Positions 1 through 5,359 of a stretch of 5,359 nucleotides of DNA are shown piece after piece. The translations under genes and the position numbers were made by a program. How positions within the stretch are numbered: position 1 is the first letter of the stretch; the number at the start of each line of letters is the position of its first letter. This stretch comes from an uncultured Ruminococcus sp. (lineage in GTDB: Bacteria; Bacillota; Clostridia; Oscillospirales; Ruminococcaceae), in the NCBI GenBank assembly GCA_945835085.1, contig CAMAIG010000142.1, forward strand, positions 1 through 5,359, written 5' to 3'. Under the pieces are notes generated by a model. It saw only the letters and a list, made by a program, of their open reading frames with translations. It ran no database searches and was not told the DNA's origin.

Positions 1-943
1 GGAGAGCCGCTTTAATTGTATCTATTGCCTGAGCGGAAATGCCCCCGGAGCTGTTTTGGGGGAGAGTAAGGAAGGTGGATTCATATATCCCCGCTGCAGC
101 CCTGTCAATAACGGACTTAACGGAAGCAAGCCTGACAAGCCCCGCACCGCTTCTCAGCGCACCCGAAAGGTTCAGAGCCGCAGCACCGCTCATATTTTCC
201 GAGCCTGCAATAATAAGGAGCCTGCCAAAGCAGCCCTTGTGGGAGAATTCGTTTCTCACAGGCAAAGCCTTAGCCGCCGTATCATCATCAATAAGCACAG
301 GCAGCCTGCCGCATCTGCCGAAGCACTCATCCGAAATGCCGATATCCGCAGTGATAATGCCGCCGCAGTAATATTTAGCGGGAGGGAGCAGCATACCGCA
401 CTTCACCGCACCGAAGGTAACAGTAGCGTCCATGTGCATAGTGCCCCTGCTTATCCTGCCCGAAAGGCTGTCGGCACCCGAAGGGATATCCGCAGCGATC
501 TTAACGCAGGGGAGCCTGTCGAGCCGTTCAAAGAGCAGCGCAATATCATCTGACAGCTCACCGTGAAAGCCCGTGCCGAAAACAGCGTCGCAGATAAAGT
601 CATAGCCCTCCGAAAAGCAAATGCCTTCCATGCCTGTGACAGTCACCTTCCCGCCCATTCTGTCAAATTCTGTCCTTGCAATGCCACCCGCAGGCTCACC
701 GCATAAAAGAGCAACGGTCACAGTCATGCCCTTTTCGGAAAGGAGCCGTGCCGCAGTGAAGCCGTCGCCGCCGTTGTTTCCTCTGCCGCAGAGAATGAGT
801 CCCCTTGATTTTTTCGGGACACGTCCGATTATCTCAGCAGCCAGAGCAGCGCCTGCATTTTCCATCAGCCCGAGAAAGCTCTGTCCGTCCCTTACAGCTT
901 GCTCCTCAGCCATTTTCATCTGTTCCGGTGTGCAAATAAACAT
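1..943 (-). CDS. nnr: Bifunctional NAD(P)H-hydrate epimerase / ADP-dependent NAD(P)H-hydrate dehydratase, 5' part (cut by window edge)
   Basis: This enzyme repairs NADHX and NADPHX, the damaged hydrated forms of NADH and NADPH. The N-terminal YjeF domain interconverts the epimers, and the C-terminal ribokinase-like domain dehydrates the S form using ADP. I translated 314 codons with no stop. The epimerase domain covers about residues 1-205, with GRGNNGGDGF at 53-62, the acidic CDAVFGTG motif at 118-125, ADIPSG at 151-156 and TFGAVKCGML at about 176-185. The dehydratase domain begins near residue 215, with HKGCFGRLLIIAGS at 235-248 and SGAGLVRLA at 265-273. The rest of that domain, including the nucleotide-binding motif, lies beyond the left edge, probably about 200 residues. 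The ATG at 943 follows GGAGG (953-957) by 9 bases. The gene is divergent from the flotillin gene. The family is clear; completeness cannot be judged. Confidence 0.95.
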   Translation of the reverse strand, partial: MFICTPEQMKMAEEQAVRDGQSFLGLMENAGAALAAEIIGRVPKKSRGLILCGRGNNGGDGFTAARLLSEKGMTVTVALLCGEPAGGIARTEFDRMGGKVTVTGMEGICFSEGYDFICDAVFGTGFHGELSDDIALLFERLDRLPCVKIAADIPSGADSLSGRISRGTMHMDATVTFGAVKCGMLLPPAKYYCGGIITADIGISDECFGRCGRLPVLIDDDTAAKALPVRNEFSHKGCFGRLLIIAGSENMSGAAALNLSGALRSGAGLVRLASVKSVIDRAAAGIYESTFLTLPQNSSGGISAQAIDTIKAAL

Positions 944-969
944 AAAAAGCAGCCTCCGTTTTTTTATAT

Positions 970-998
970 ATTATACCACATTACCGTAAAGGGAGCAA
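970..998 (-). promoter_or_regulatory. Promoter of nnr (extended -10, sigma-A type)
   Basis: On the minus strand a perfect -10 hexamer TATAAT (970-975) is preceded by TGG, giving an extended -10. A weak -35, TTGCTC (993-998), sits 17 bases upstream. The expected transcript start is near 963, which leaves a leader of about 20 bases containing the GGAGG ribosome binding site. The weak -35 is offset by the extended -10. This is inferred from motif match and position only. Confidence 0.75.
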
Positions 999-1026
999 TA
1001 ATAATCATAAATTAATCGGATTTTAA

Positions 1027-1055
1027 TTGACATTTTCTCTGACACATGGTACAAT
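1027..1055 (+). promoter_or_regulatory. Promoter of the flotillin gene (consensus -35, extended -10)
   Basis: A perfect -35 TTGACA (1027-1032) is followed after exactly 17 bases by TACAAT (1050-1055), which matches the -10 consensus at five of six positions and carries the extended element TGG (1047-1049). The expected start is near 1062, giving a leader of about 48 bases. This is close to the best possible housekeeping promoter, so the gene should be strongly expressed unless repressed. The inverted repeat immediately downstream is a candidate for such control. Flotillin genes of Bacillus use a sigma-W promoter; this one does not look like that type. Confidence 0.85.
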
Positions 1056-1056
1056 A

Positions 1057-1089
1057 TTTTCAATGAAATATGAAAAATTTCATTGAAAA
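1057..1089. repeat. Perfect 13-bp inverted repeat over the flotillin transcription start (candidate operator)
   Basis: TTTTCAATGAAAT (1057-1069) and ATTTCATTGAAAA (1077-1089) are exact reverse complements separated by 7 bases. The left arm starts one base after the -10 hexamer and the predicted +1 falls inside it, so a protein bound here would block RNA polymerase. Only about eight base pairs would remain in the RNA, so a DNA operator is more likely than an RNA hairpin, though a 5' mRNA-stabilising hairpin is possible. No T-run follows, so it is not a terminator. The regulator is unknown. Confidence 0.65.
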
Positions 1090-1094
1090 ATAAC

Positions 1095-1102
1095 AAGGGG
1101 GG
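1095..1102 (+). promoter_or_regulatory. Ribosome binding site that sets the flotillin start
   Basis: AAGGGGGG ends 7 bases before the ATG at 1110. An in-frame TTG at 1083 lies upstream of this site and inside the inverted repeat, so it is not the start. The extra nine residues it would add come before the membrane segment and are not typical of the family. Confidence 0.85.
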
Positions 1103-1109
1103 CAATAAT

Positions 1110-2690
1110 ATGGATTTTATTTTGTCGCATCTGGGTCTTTTCGGCGTAATAATTGCCGTGATAGTCGTGCTTGCCATAATGGCGTCGGGCTATGTAAAGG
1201 CACCGCCCGATAAGGCATACATCATCTCGGGTATAGGAAAGCGGGCAAGAGTAGTAATAGGAAAGGCGTCTATCAAGATACCCTTCTTTGAAAGACTCGA
1301 TAAGCTTGACCTCAGCCTTATGTCAGTCGATGTAAAGACAGCGTCGGCAGTACCTACGGCAGATTATATCAACATCTCCGTAGACGCAGCAGTAAACGTA
1401 AAGATATCACTCGACCCTGCAGGACTTGAGCTTGCTCAGCAGAACTTCCTTAATAAGGAAAGGAACTACATAGTAAGCGTGGCAAGAGAGGTCCTCGAAG
1501 GAAATATGCGTGAGATTGTGGGAACCATGGAGCTTCGTGAGATGGTATCAAACCGTCAGAAGTTTGCGGATAAGGTAAAGGAAAACGCCGCACCCGACCT
1601 TGCGAAAATGGGACTTGACGTAGTATCCTTCAATGTCCAGAACTTCACCGATTCCCAGGGCGTGATAGACAATCTCGGTATCGACAATATTTCAAAGATA
1701 CAGAAGGATGCGTCCATAGCCCGTGCCAATGCGGACAGAGATGTGGCAGTGGCAAGAGCGGAAGCAGATAAGCAGTCCAACGATGCAAAGGTAGCCGCAA
1801 GCCTTGAGATCGCAATGAAGAACAACGACCTTGCGATAAAGCAGGCAGAGCTTAAAAAGCTGTCGGATATCAAGCAGGCGGAAGCAGACGCAGCCTATAA
1901 GATCCAGGAAGAGGAGCAGCGCAAGCAGATAGAGATCACCACAGCCAATGCGAATATAGCTCGTCAGGAAAAGGAAGTAGAGCTTGAAACGCAGAAGATC
2001 GCTATCCAGGAGCGCAAGCTGGACGCAGAGGTAAGAAAGCAGGCAGAAGCAAAGAAGTTCGAGCAGCAGCAGCGTGCCGATGCAGACCTCTATACCCGTC
2101 AGAAGGAAGCGGAAGCAAAGAAATACGAGGATATCCAGAATGCGGAAGCAGAGCTTGCAGTAAGGCAGCGTGAAGCGGAAGCCCTTTACTATACCGCAGA
2201 GCAGCAGGCAAAGGCAGAGCGTGCAAGAGCGGAAGCAGCCAAGTACGCAGCCGAGCAGGAAGCAGAGGGAATACGGGCAAAGGGACTTGCAGAAGCAGAA
2301 GCAGTCAAGGCAAAGGCGCTTGCAGAAGCAGAAGGTCTTGACAAGAAGGCAGAAGCAATGCAGAAGATGCAGGAAGCCGCAATTCTCCAGATGTACTTTG
2401 AGAAGCTGCCCGACATAGCGAAGGCAGTAGCCGAGCCTCTCACGAACATAGATTCCATCACCATGTACGGCGAGGGCAACACAGCAAAGCTTGTAAGCGA
2501 CATCACCTCCTCAACCACGCAGATCTCCAACGGACTGCTTGACGGCATGGGCATATCCCTCAAGGATCTTGTAGGAAGCGTGCTCACAGGCAGAGCCATA
2601 GGAGCAGGCATAGGAGCGTCGGCAAATGCAGCCGAGCTTGCAGAATCCGCAGGCAGTGAAAAGGTAGTACCCGTTCCCGACAAAAACTAA
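1110..2690 (+). CDS. floT: Flotillin family protein (SPFH domain scaffold)
   Basis: Flotillins are membrane-anchored scaffold proteins that oligomerise in ordered membrane microdomains and influence membrane fluidity, signalling and secretion. This protein has 526 residues, close to the roughly 510 of Bacillus FloT. A hydrophobic segment at about 8-27 anchors the N-terminus. The SPFH/band 7 domain spans about 30-195, with family-typical stretches REVLEGNMREIVGTM (126-140) and LAKMGLDVVSFNVQNFTD (164-181). A long Ala/Glu/Lys/Gln-rich coiled coil follows at about 200-420, full of AEA steps. The tail has the flotillin-type segment AAILQMYFEKLPDIAKAVAE (423-442) and then PLTNIDSITMYG, ending in a Gly/Ala-rich stretch. 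The start at 1110 is set by the ribosome binding site. It appears to be a single-gene transcript: it has its own strong promoter and a terminator 15 bases after the stop. No NfeD-type partner is adjacent on its right or immediately left. The symbol is by homology to Bacillus. Confidence 0.93.
   Translation: MDFILSHLGLFGVIIAVIVVLAIMASGYVKAPPDKAYIISGIGKRARVVIGKASIKIPFFERLDKLDLSLMSVDVKTASAVPTADYINISVDAAVNVKISLDPAGLELAQQNFLNKERNYIVSVAREVLEGNMREIVGTMELREMVSNRQKFADKVKENAAPDLAKMGLDVVSFNVQNFTDSQGVIDNLGIDNISKIQKDASIARANADRDVAVARAEADKQSNDAKVAASLEIAMKNNDLAIKQAELKKLSDIKQAEADAAYKIQEEEQRKQIEITTANANIARQEKEVELETQKIAIQERKLDAEVRKQAEAKKFEQQQRADADLYTRQKEAEAKKYEDIQNAEAELAVRQREAEALYYTAEQQAKAERARAEAAKYAAEQEAEGIRAKGLAEAEAVKAKALAEAEGLDKKAEAMQKMQEAAILQMYFEKLPDIAKAVAEPLTNIDSITMYGEGNTAKLVSDITSSTTQISNGLLDGMGISLKDLVGSVLTGRAIGAGIGASANAAELAESAGSEKVVPVPDKN
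2286..2334 (+). repeat. Direct repeat in the flotillin coiled-coil coding region (33-base period)
   Basis: The 16-base string CTTGCAGAAGCAGAAG occurs at 2286-2301 and again at 2319-2334, exactly 33 bases apart. This corresponds to two consecutive 11-residue units, AKGLAEAEAVK and AKALAEAEGLD, at residues 390-411. An 11-residue period is a hendecad, a coiled-coil repeat with slightly right-handed geometry. The identity at DNA level suggests a recent duplication or strong codon bias in this Ala/Glu-rich stretch. Confidence 0.7.
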
Positions 2691-2704
2691 TATTATATAA
2701 ATAC

Positions 2705-2743
2705 AAAAGGCTGATGCAGCAATCAAGCTGTATCAGCCTTTTT
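2705..2743. terminator. Bidirectional intrinsic terminator between flotillin and cdaR
   Basis: The arms AAAAGGCTGATGCAGC (2705-2720) and GCTGTATCAGCCTTTT (2727-2742) pair over 16 positions with one G-U wobble and a 6-base loop (AATCAA). On the plus strand the arm runs into a five-T tract, terminating flotillin 15 bases after its stop. On the minus strand the hairpin is followed by TTTTGTATTTATAT, so it can also end the cdaA-cdaR transcript about 95 bases past the cdaR stop. The bases between (2744-2836) show no gene or other signal. Confidence 0.88.
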
Positions 2744-2836
2744 GTCGAAAAAGCCAAAATAATGAGTTGTACAAAAATAATCATTTGGAAAACAAGACAT
2801 CAATACTTACGTTACCGAGCCGCAAAACGAAAATAT

Positions 2837-4150
2837 TTAAGGTATCTCCTCGGCGATCAGCTCCGCCGTAACATATATCTTAGGCGTAGCCACACCGTCA
2901 TCGCCGTTGAACCATACCCTGTCATAGGAGGATATGATGAAATCAACAGGCATCTTGTGGTCGCCCTCCTCCATGTCAAAATCAATGAGGTCAATCTGAG
3001 CGGTGATATCCGCGCTGGAAAGCTCGGCGATCTGCTGTTCATCGCCCACAAGGAACAGGGTCATGCCCGAAGCAATGGTAGTAAACTCAAACTGAGCAGG
3101 CTTGTTGATAAACTGAATATCCTTGCCCATGATAGCGATAGGCTTCTTGGCAATACCCTCGCTGGGGCAGGTAACAATAACCGTGTTCACCTGAGAAAGA
3201 TTGTCATAGCCCTCGGGCAGGAAATTCTCCGTCTTAAATTCAAACTGAGAGCCTACGTCCACCTCTCTCATGTTGATGGTGCCGATATTAAGGCTCGTAA
3301 GCTCCTTTATCTTGTCATTTGGAGCAGCGATATCCAGCTCGTCCACCGAGAAAACAAGGCTCTGTCTGAAATACTCCAGATCGAAGTTTGCGGGAGCGTT
3401 GATGATATTGACCTCCAGGGGCAGAGTCTTTCGGACAAAAACGGGTATCTGTACCGCAACCACAGTCTTGTCAAAGGTAATGCTCTGATTTTCGTTTGAT
3501 ATCACAGCGTTGTTGTTATAAAGAACGATATCGCTTGTGGTAAATTCATAGGTAGAATCTATCTCCATATCGGAGCTGACCCTTGCACAGACCTTAGTAA
3601 CAGCGTTGACCATCTCCTGAGGACCTTTAACGGTAACCACCTCAGGAGTGGCAATGGGATCGCCGCTGAGATAGCCGGGAGCGATCTTAACATTTTCCAC
3701 CAAAGGCTCAATGGGAAATTCCTTTGAAACTATCTTGTCAAAAACCACAGCAACAGAGGAAGGCTCAATGCTCTTTACAGTAAATTCCCTGTCATCGGAG
3801 GACTCAATGTGCATGGAAAGGTTGTATTCCTTAGCCATCATAACATTAGAAACGTCCACCGCAGCCACAAGGTCCTCCGCCTTGAGATTACCCACCTCAC
3901 CTCGCTCACCCGTAACAGTAACGGTAACAGTCTGCTGAGAAAGAGCCGTAGCCTCCAGCTGGATAGACTGAGCATAGGAGCCGTCAAGACTGATGCTCAC
4001 AGGAACATTGTAAATGGTAGTTTCCACCGTAGGATATTTAGTAATAGAAACCAGCAGCCAGATCGTTATTGAGGTCAGCAGCGAAATGACCTTCAGAGCA
4101 TTATCCTTTTCAAAAAGCGACCTGAAAAAATCGGAAATTCTTTTAAGCAT
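2837..4150 (-). CDS. cdaR: YbbR-domain protein CdaR, regulator of diadenylate cyclase CdaA
   Basis: CdaR is a membrane-anchored protein whose YbbR repeats lie outside the membrane. In studied Firmicutes it binds CdaA and modulates c-di-AMP synthesis. Here it has 437 residues: a short cytoplasmic lead, one membrane helix at about 19-37 (VISLLTSITIWLLVSI), then roughly four YbbR units at about 42-138, 141-236, 242-330 and 336-433. The second unit is the most typical, with KEFPIEPLVENVKIAPGYL at 143-161 and PEVVTVKGP at 169-177. No lipobox or LPxTG-type anchor is visible. The ATG at 4150 is 9 bases after the cdaA stop. Its ribosome binding site AAGGTG (4156-4161) overlaps that stop codon, which suggests translational coupling. 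The usual next gene, glmM, does not follow; the gene ends facing flotillin. The unit boundaries are estimates by eye. Confidence 0.92.
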   Translation of the reverse strand: MLKRISDFFRSLFEKDNALKVISLLTSITIWLLVSITKYPTVETTIYNVPVSISLDGSYAQSIQLEATALSQQTVTVTVTGERGEVGNLKAEDLVAAVDVSNVMMAKEYNLSMHIESSDDREFTVKSIEPSSVAVVFDKIVSKEFPIEPLVENVKIAPGYLSGDPIATPEVVTVKGPQEMVNAVTKVCARVSSDMEIDSTYEFTTSDIVLYNNNAVISNENQSITFDKTVVAVQIPVFVRKTLPLEVNIINAPANFDLEYFRQSLVFSVDELDIAAPNDKIKELTSLNIGTINMREVDVGSQFEFKTENFLPEGYDNLSQVNTVIVTCPSEGIAKKPIAIMGKDIQFINKPAQFEFTTIASGMTLFLVGDEQQIAELSSADITAQIDLIDFDMEEGDHKMPVDFIISSYDRVWFNGDDGVATPKIYVTAELIAEEIP

Positions 4151-4159
4151 ATTATCACC

Positions 4160-5053
4160 TTACTTCTTCTTAAAAAGACCGAAAACGTTCTTTCCCTCAG
4201 ATTTATGAGGGGGCTGTTCGGTCTTGGGCTTTTCCTTGGCAGTTTTTTCGGGGAATAGCTTGCCGTTAAGAGTTTTTTTCAGTGTATCCTTGGAAAATCC
4301 TCTTATAAGCTCGCCGTTCTCCGCAATGGAAATGGCGCCTGTTTCCTCGGAAACAACGATGATAATAGCGTCTGAATTCTCGCTCATGCCGATAGCAGCT
4401 CTGTGTCTTGAGCCGAGAGCCTTGTTGATAAGCTCCTCCTTTTCGGGCTTGGGAAGGAAGCAGCCCGCAGCAAGGATTATACCATCTCGCATAATGACCG
4501 CACCGTCGTGAAGAGGGGTCTTGGGGAAGAAAATGGTGCCGAATATCTCCTTGCTGGGAGTGGCGTTGATAATGGTGCCGTTGCTGATATGTTCACCCAG
4601 GCGGGTTTCACGCTCAATAACGATAAGAGCGCCCGTAGTGGTAGCGGAAAGATCTTCACAGGCCTCGCAGATAGCGTCGATAGCCTGAGCCCATTTATTG
4701 GTTTCGTTGGTTTCGCCAGGAATTATGCCTGGGAGCTTTGATATCTTGCTGTGACCGACCTTTTCGAGAGTACGCCGAAGCTCGGGCTGAAAGAGGATAA
4801 TAATTGCGATAACGCCCACATCGAAGGTGTTGTCGAAAATATAGGTAAGCGCCTTCATTTTGGTAGCAGCTGCCACAAAATAGAAGGCAACCAGCACAAC
4901 GATACCCTTCATAAGTCCGCCTGCACGGGTCTCCTTCATAAACTTAATGAGCTGATAGATAAGATAAGCAAGAACAGCAATATCCACAATATCGAAAAAG
5001 CTCAGCGGCAGCACCGTCATAAGAACACTTTTTAATCTTGAAAAAACATTCAT
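4160..5053 (-). CDS. cdaA: Membrane diadenylate cyclase CdaA (DisA_N domain)
   Basis: CdaA condenses two ATP into cyclic di-AMP, the second messenger that controls potassium and osmolyte balance and cell-wall homeostasis in Firmicutes. The protein has 297 residues. Three membrane helices lie at about 19-38, 47-64 and 76-90, followed by the PELRRTLEKVG linker (90-100). The cyclase domain spans about 118-262 and carries both catalytic motifs: DGA at 183-185 (within PLHDGAVI) and RHR at 216-218 (within GSRHRAAIGMSE). Both are intact, so activity is expected. The tail from about 263 is Lys-rich and ends FGLFKKK; the protein is somewhat longer than the roughly 273 residues of the Bacillus enzyme. 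The ATG at 5053 follows AAAGGA (5063-5068) by 9 bases. An in-frame TTG at 5083 is rejected because it lacks a site of similar quality and adds only ten residues. It is first gene of the cdaA-cdaR operon. Confidence 0.96.
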   Translation of the reverse strand: MNVFSRLKSVLMTVLPLSFFDIVDIAVLAYLIYQLIKFMKETRAGGLMKGIVVLVAFYFVAAATKMKALTYIFDNTFDVGVIAIIILFQPELRRTLEKVGHSKISKLPGIIPGETNETNKWAQAIDAICEACEDLSATTTGALIVIERETRLGEHISNGTIINATPSKEIFGTIFFPKTPLHDGAVIMRDGIILAAGCFLPKPEKEELINKALGSRHRAAIGMSENSDAIIIVVSEETGAISIAENGELIRGFSKDTLKKTLNGKLFPEKTAKEKPKTEQPPHKSEGKNVFGLFKKK

Positions 5054-5062
5054 AGAGCTGAA

Positions 5063-5068
5063 TCCTTT
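5063..5068 (-). promoter_or_regulatory. Ribosome binding site that sets the cdaA start
   Basis: AAAGGA on the minus strand lies 9 bases before the ATG at 5053. It lies downstream of the alternative in-frame TTG at 5083, which favours the shorter 297-residue protein beginning MNVFSRLKSV. That beginning also resembles the N-terminus of other CdaA proteins, with a short lead before the first membrane helix. Confidence 0.8.
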
Positions 5069-5105
5069 CCCGCCGAAGGGCAAGTTTTAACATTACAATA
5101 AAATA

Positions 5106-5133
5106 ATTATATATCATTGTTACAGTTTGTCGA
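5106..5133 (-). promoter_or_regulatory. Probable promoter of the cdaA-cdaR operon
   Basis: On the minus strand TATAAT (5106-5111) is a perfect -10, with TCGACA (5128-5133, five of six to consensus) 16 bases upstream. The expected start is near 5099, giving a leader of about 46 bases. The surrounding DNA (5084-5177) is very AT-rich, so chance matches are possible, but the -35 and spacing make this the best candidate. I see no c-di-AMP riboswitch in the leader; it is too short for one. Confidence 0.65.
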
Positions 5134-5177
5134 AACACCTTATGAAAAAGAATATTTGCACAAAAAAACACAAGGCA

Positions 5178-5346
5178 AAAGTTTCGTCAACCTTTTCCAA
5201 AGGTTGCGGGTGTCCAGAGGGCAGAGCCCTCGGTCGCTCTCCGCAGAGAGCGAACCCCCCTATCGTTCAAGAACGGAGCAAGGGGTGAGAAAATGCGAGA
5301 GCATTTTCGAGGGGAGGCGAACAAGACCGCCTCCCCTTTAAACTTT
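5178..5346. repeat. GC-rich multi-hairpin intergenic element with short terminal inverted repeats
   Basis: This gene-free stretch is a row of six hairpins. They are 5188-5195/5199-5206 (8 bp), 5217-5222/5226-5231 (6 bp, plus two more across a bulge), 5234-5241/5246-5253 (8 bp, loop CGCA), 5264-5268/5271-5275 inside an outer CCCCT/AGGGG pair (5257-5261/5281-5285), 5289-5296/5301-5308 (8 bp, GNRA loop GAGA), and 5311-5319/5328-5336 (9 bp). The whole is bracketed by AAAGTTT (5178-5184) and its complement AAACTTT (5340-5346). No credible protein is encoded. It lies upstream of the cdaA promoter, so it is not in the mapped cdaA leader. The pattern and wording recall dispersed intergenic repeats of Ruminococcus-like genomes, from memory only. 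It could be a MITE-like repeat, a structured RNA, or a terminator cluster of an off-window gene. Confidence 0.6.
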
Positions 5347-5359
5347 CCCCGACCACATC

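Noticed and set aside
56..553. Plus-strand open frames of 110-165 codons in the first kilobase
   Set aside because: They are antisense to nnr, whose minus-strand translation contains both domains' motifs in one frame over 314 codons.
1010..1028. Inverted repeat AATTAA-N7-TTAATT overlapping the flotillin -35 region
   Set aside because: Only 6 bp per arm and made solely of A and T in an AT-rich spacer, so chance is a sufficient explanation.
2189..2683. A 164-codon open frame on the minus strand, opposite the flotillin coiled coil
   Set aside because: It is the antisense shadow of an Ala/Glu-rich repeat region with strong codon bias. Its product is a low-complexity Ala/Ser-rich string with no recognisable domain, and flotillin on the other strand is certain.
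2714..3499. A 261-codon open frame on the plus strand starting in the terminator hairpin
   Set aside because: It begins inside the terminator stem and runs antisense to cdaR, which has clear YbbR repeats. The product shows no family features and no ribosome binding site is visible.
5067..5082. Small hairpin (CCC/GGG around TTCGGC) in the cdaA leader, considered as a riboswitch or attenuator
   Set aside because: The stem is about five pairs with a bulge, and the whole predicted leader is about 46 bases, far too short for the ydaO-type c-di-AMP riboswitch.
5117..5341. A 74-codon plus-strand open frame across the hairpin element
   Set aside because: It crosses the predicted cdaA promoter and several perfect hairpins, lacks a ribosome binding site, and gives an Arg/Ser-rich product of no known type.

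Overview
The window looks like chromosomal DNA from a Gram-positive anaerobe of the Clostridia. Ruminococcus or a nearby Oscillospiraceae genus is my best guess. Four things suggest this: a cdaA-cdaR pair, a Bacillus-type flotillin, strong GGAGG-type ribosome binding sites, and a GC-rich hairpin repeat of a kind I associate with that family. The genus assignment is an inference. I see no phage, insertion sequence, CRISPR array, tRNA or rRNA.

Layout: (1) Positions 1-943, minus strand, hold the first 314 codons of a bifunctional NAD(P)H-hydrate repair enzyme (nnr); the gene runs off the left edge. (2) Positions 944-1109 are a divergent control region. It has an extended -10 promoter for nnr, a second extended -10 promoter for the gene to the right, and a perfect 13-bp inverted repeat across the expected start of the rightward transcript. 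(3) Positions 1110-2690, plus strand, encode a 526-residue flotillin (SPFH domain plus long coiled coil). (4) Positions 2705-2743 are a strong hairpin terminator that can serve both converging transcripts. (5) Positions 5053-2837, minus strand, are a two-gene operon: cdaA (membrane diadenylate cyclase, 297 residues) followed after 9 bases by cdaR (YbbR-domain regulator, 437 residues). A plausible promoter lies at 5106-5133. (6) Positions 5178-5346 hold no credible gene. They contain a chain of six hairpins bounded by a short inverted repeat, which reads as a dispersed repeat or a structured RNA.

Functionally, CdaA makes the second messenger c-di-AMP at the membrane and CdaR is its usual extracytoplasmic partner. 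The flotillin would organise membrane microdomains. Nnr is metabolite-repair housekeeping. Two familiar partners are missing: glmM does not follow cdaR, because the operon meets the terminator instead, and no NfeD-family gene accompanies the flotillin within the window. The known genes are ordinary. The most interesting unexplained items are the inverted repeat at the flotillin promoter and the multi-hairpin element upstream of cdaA.
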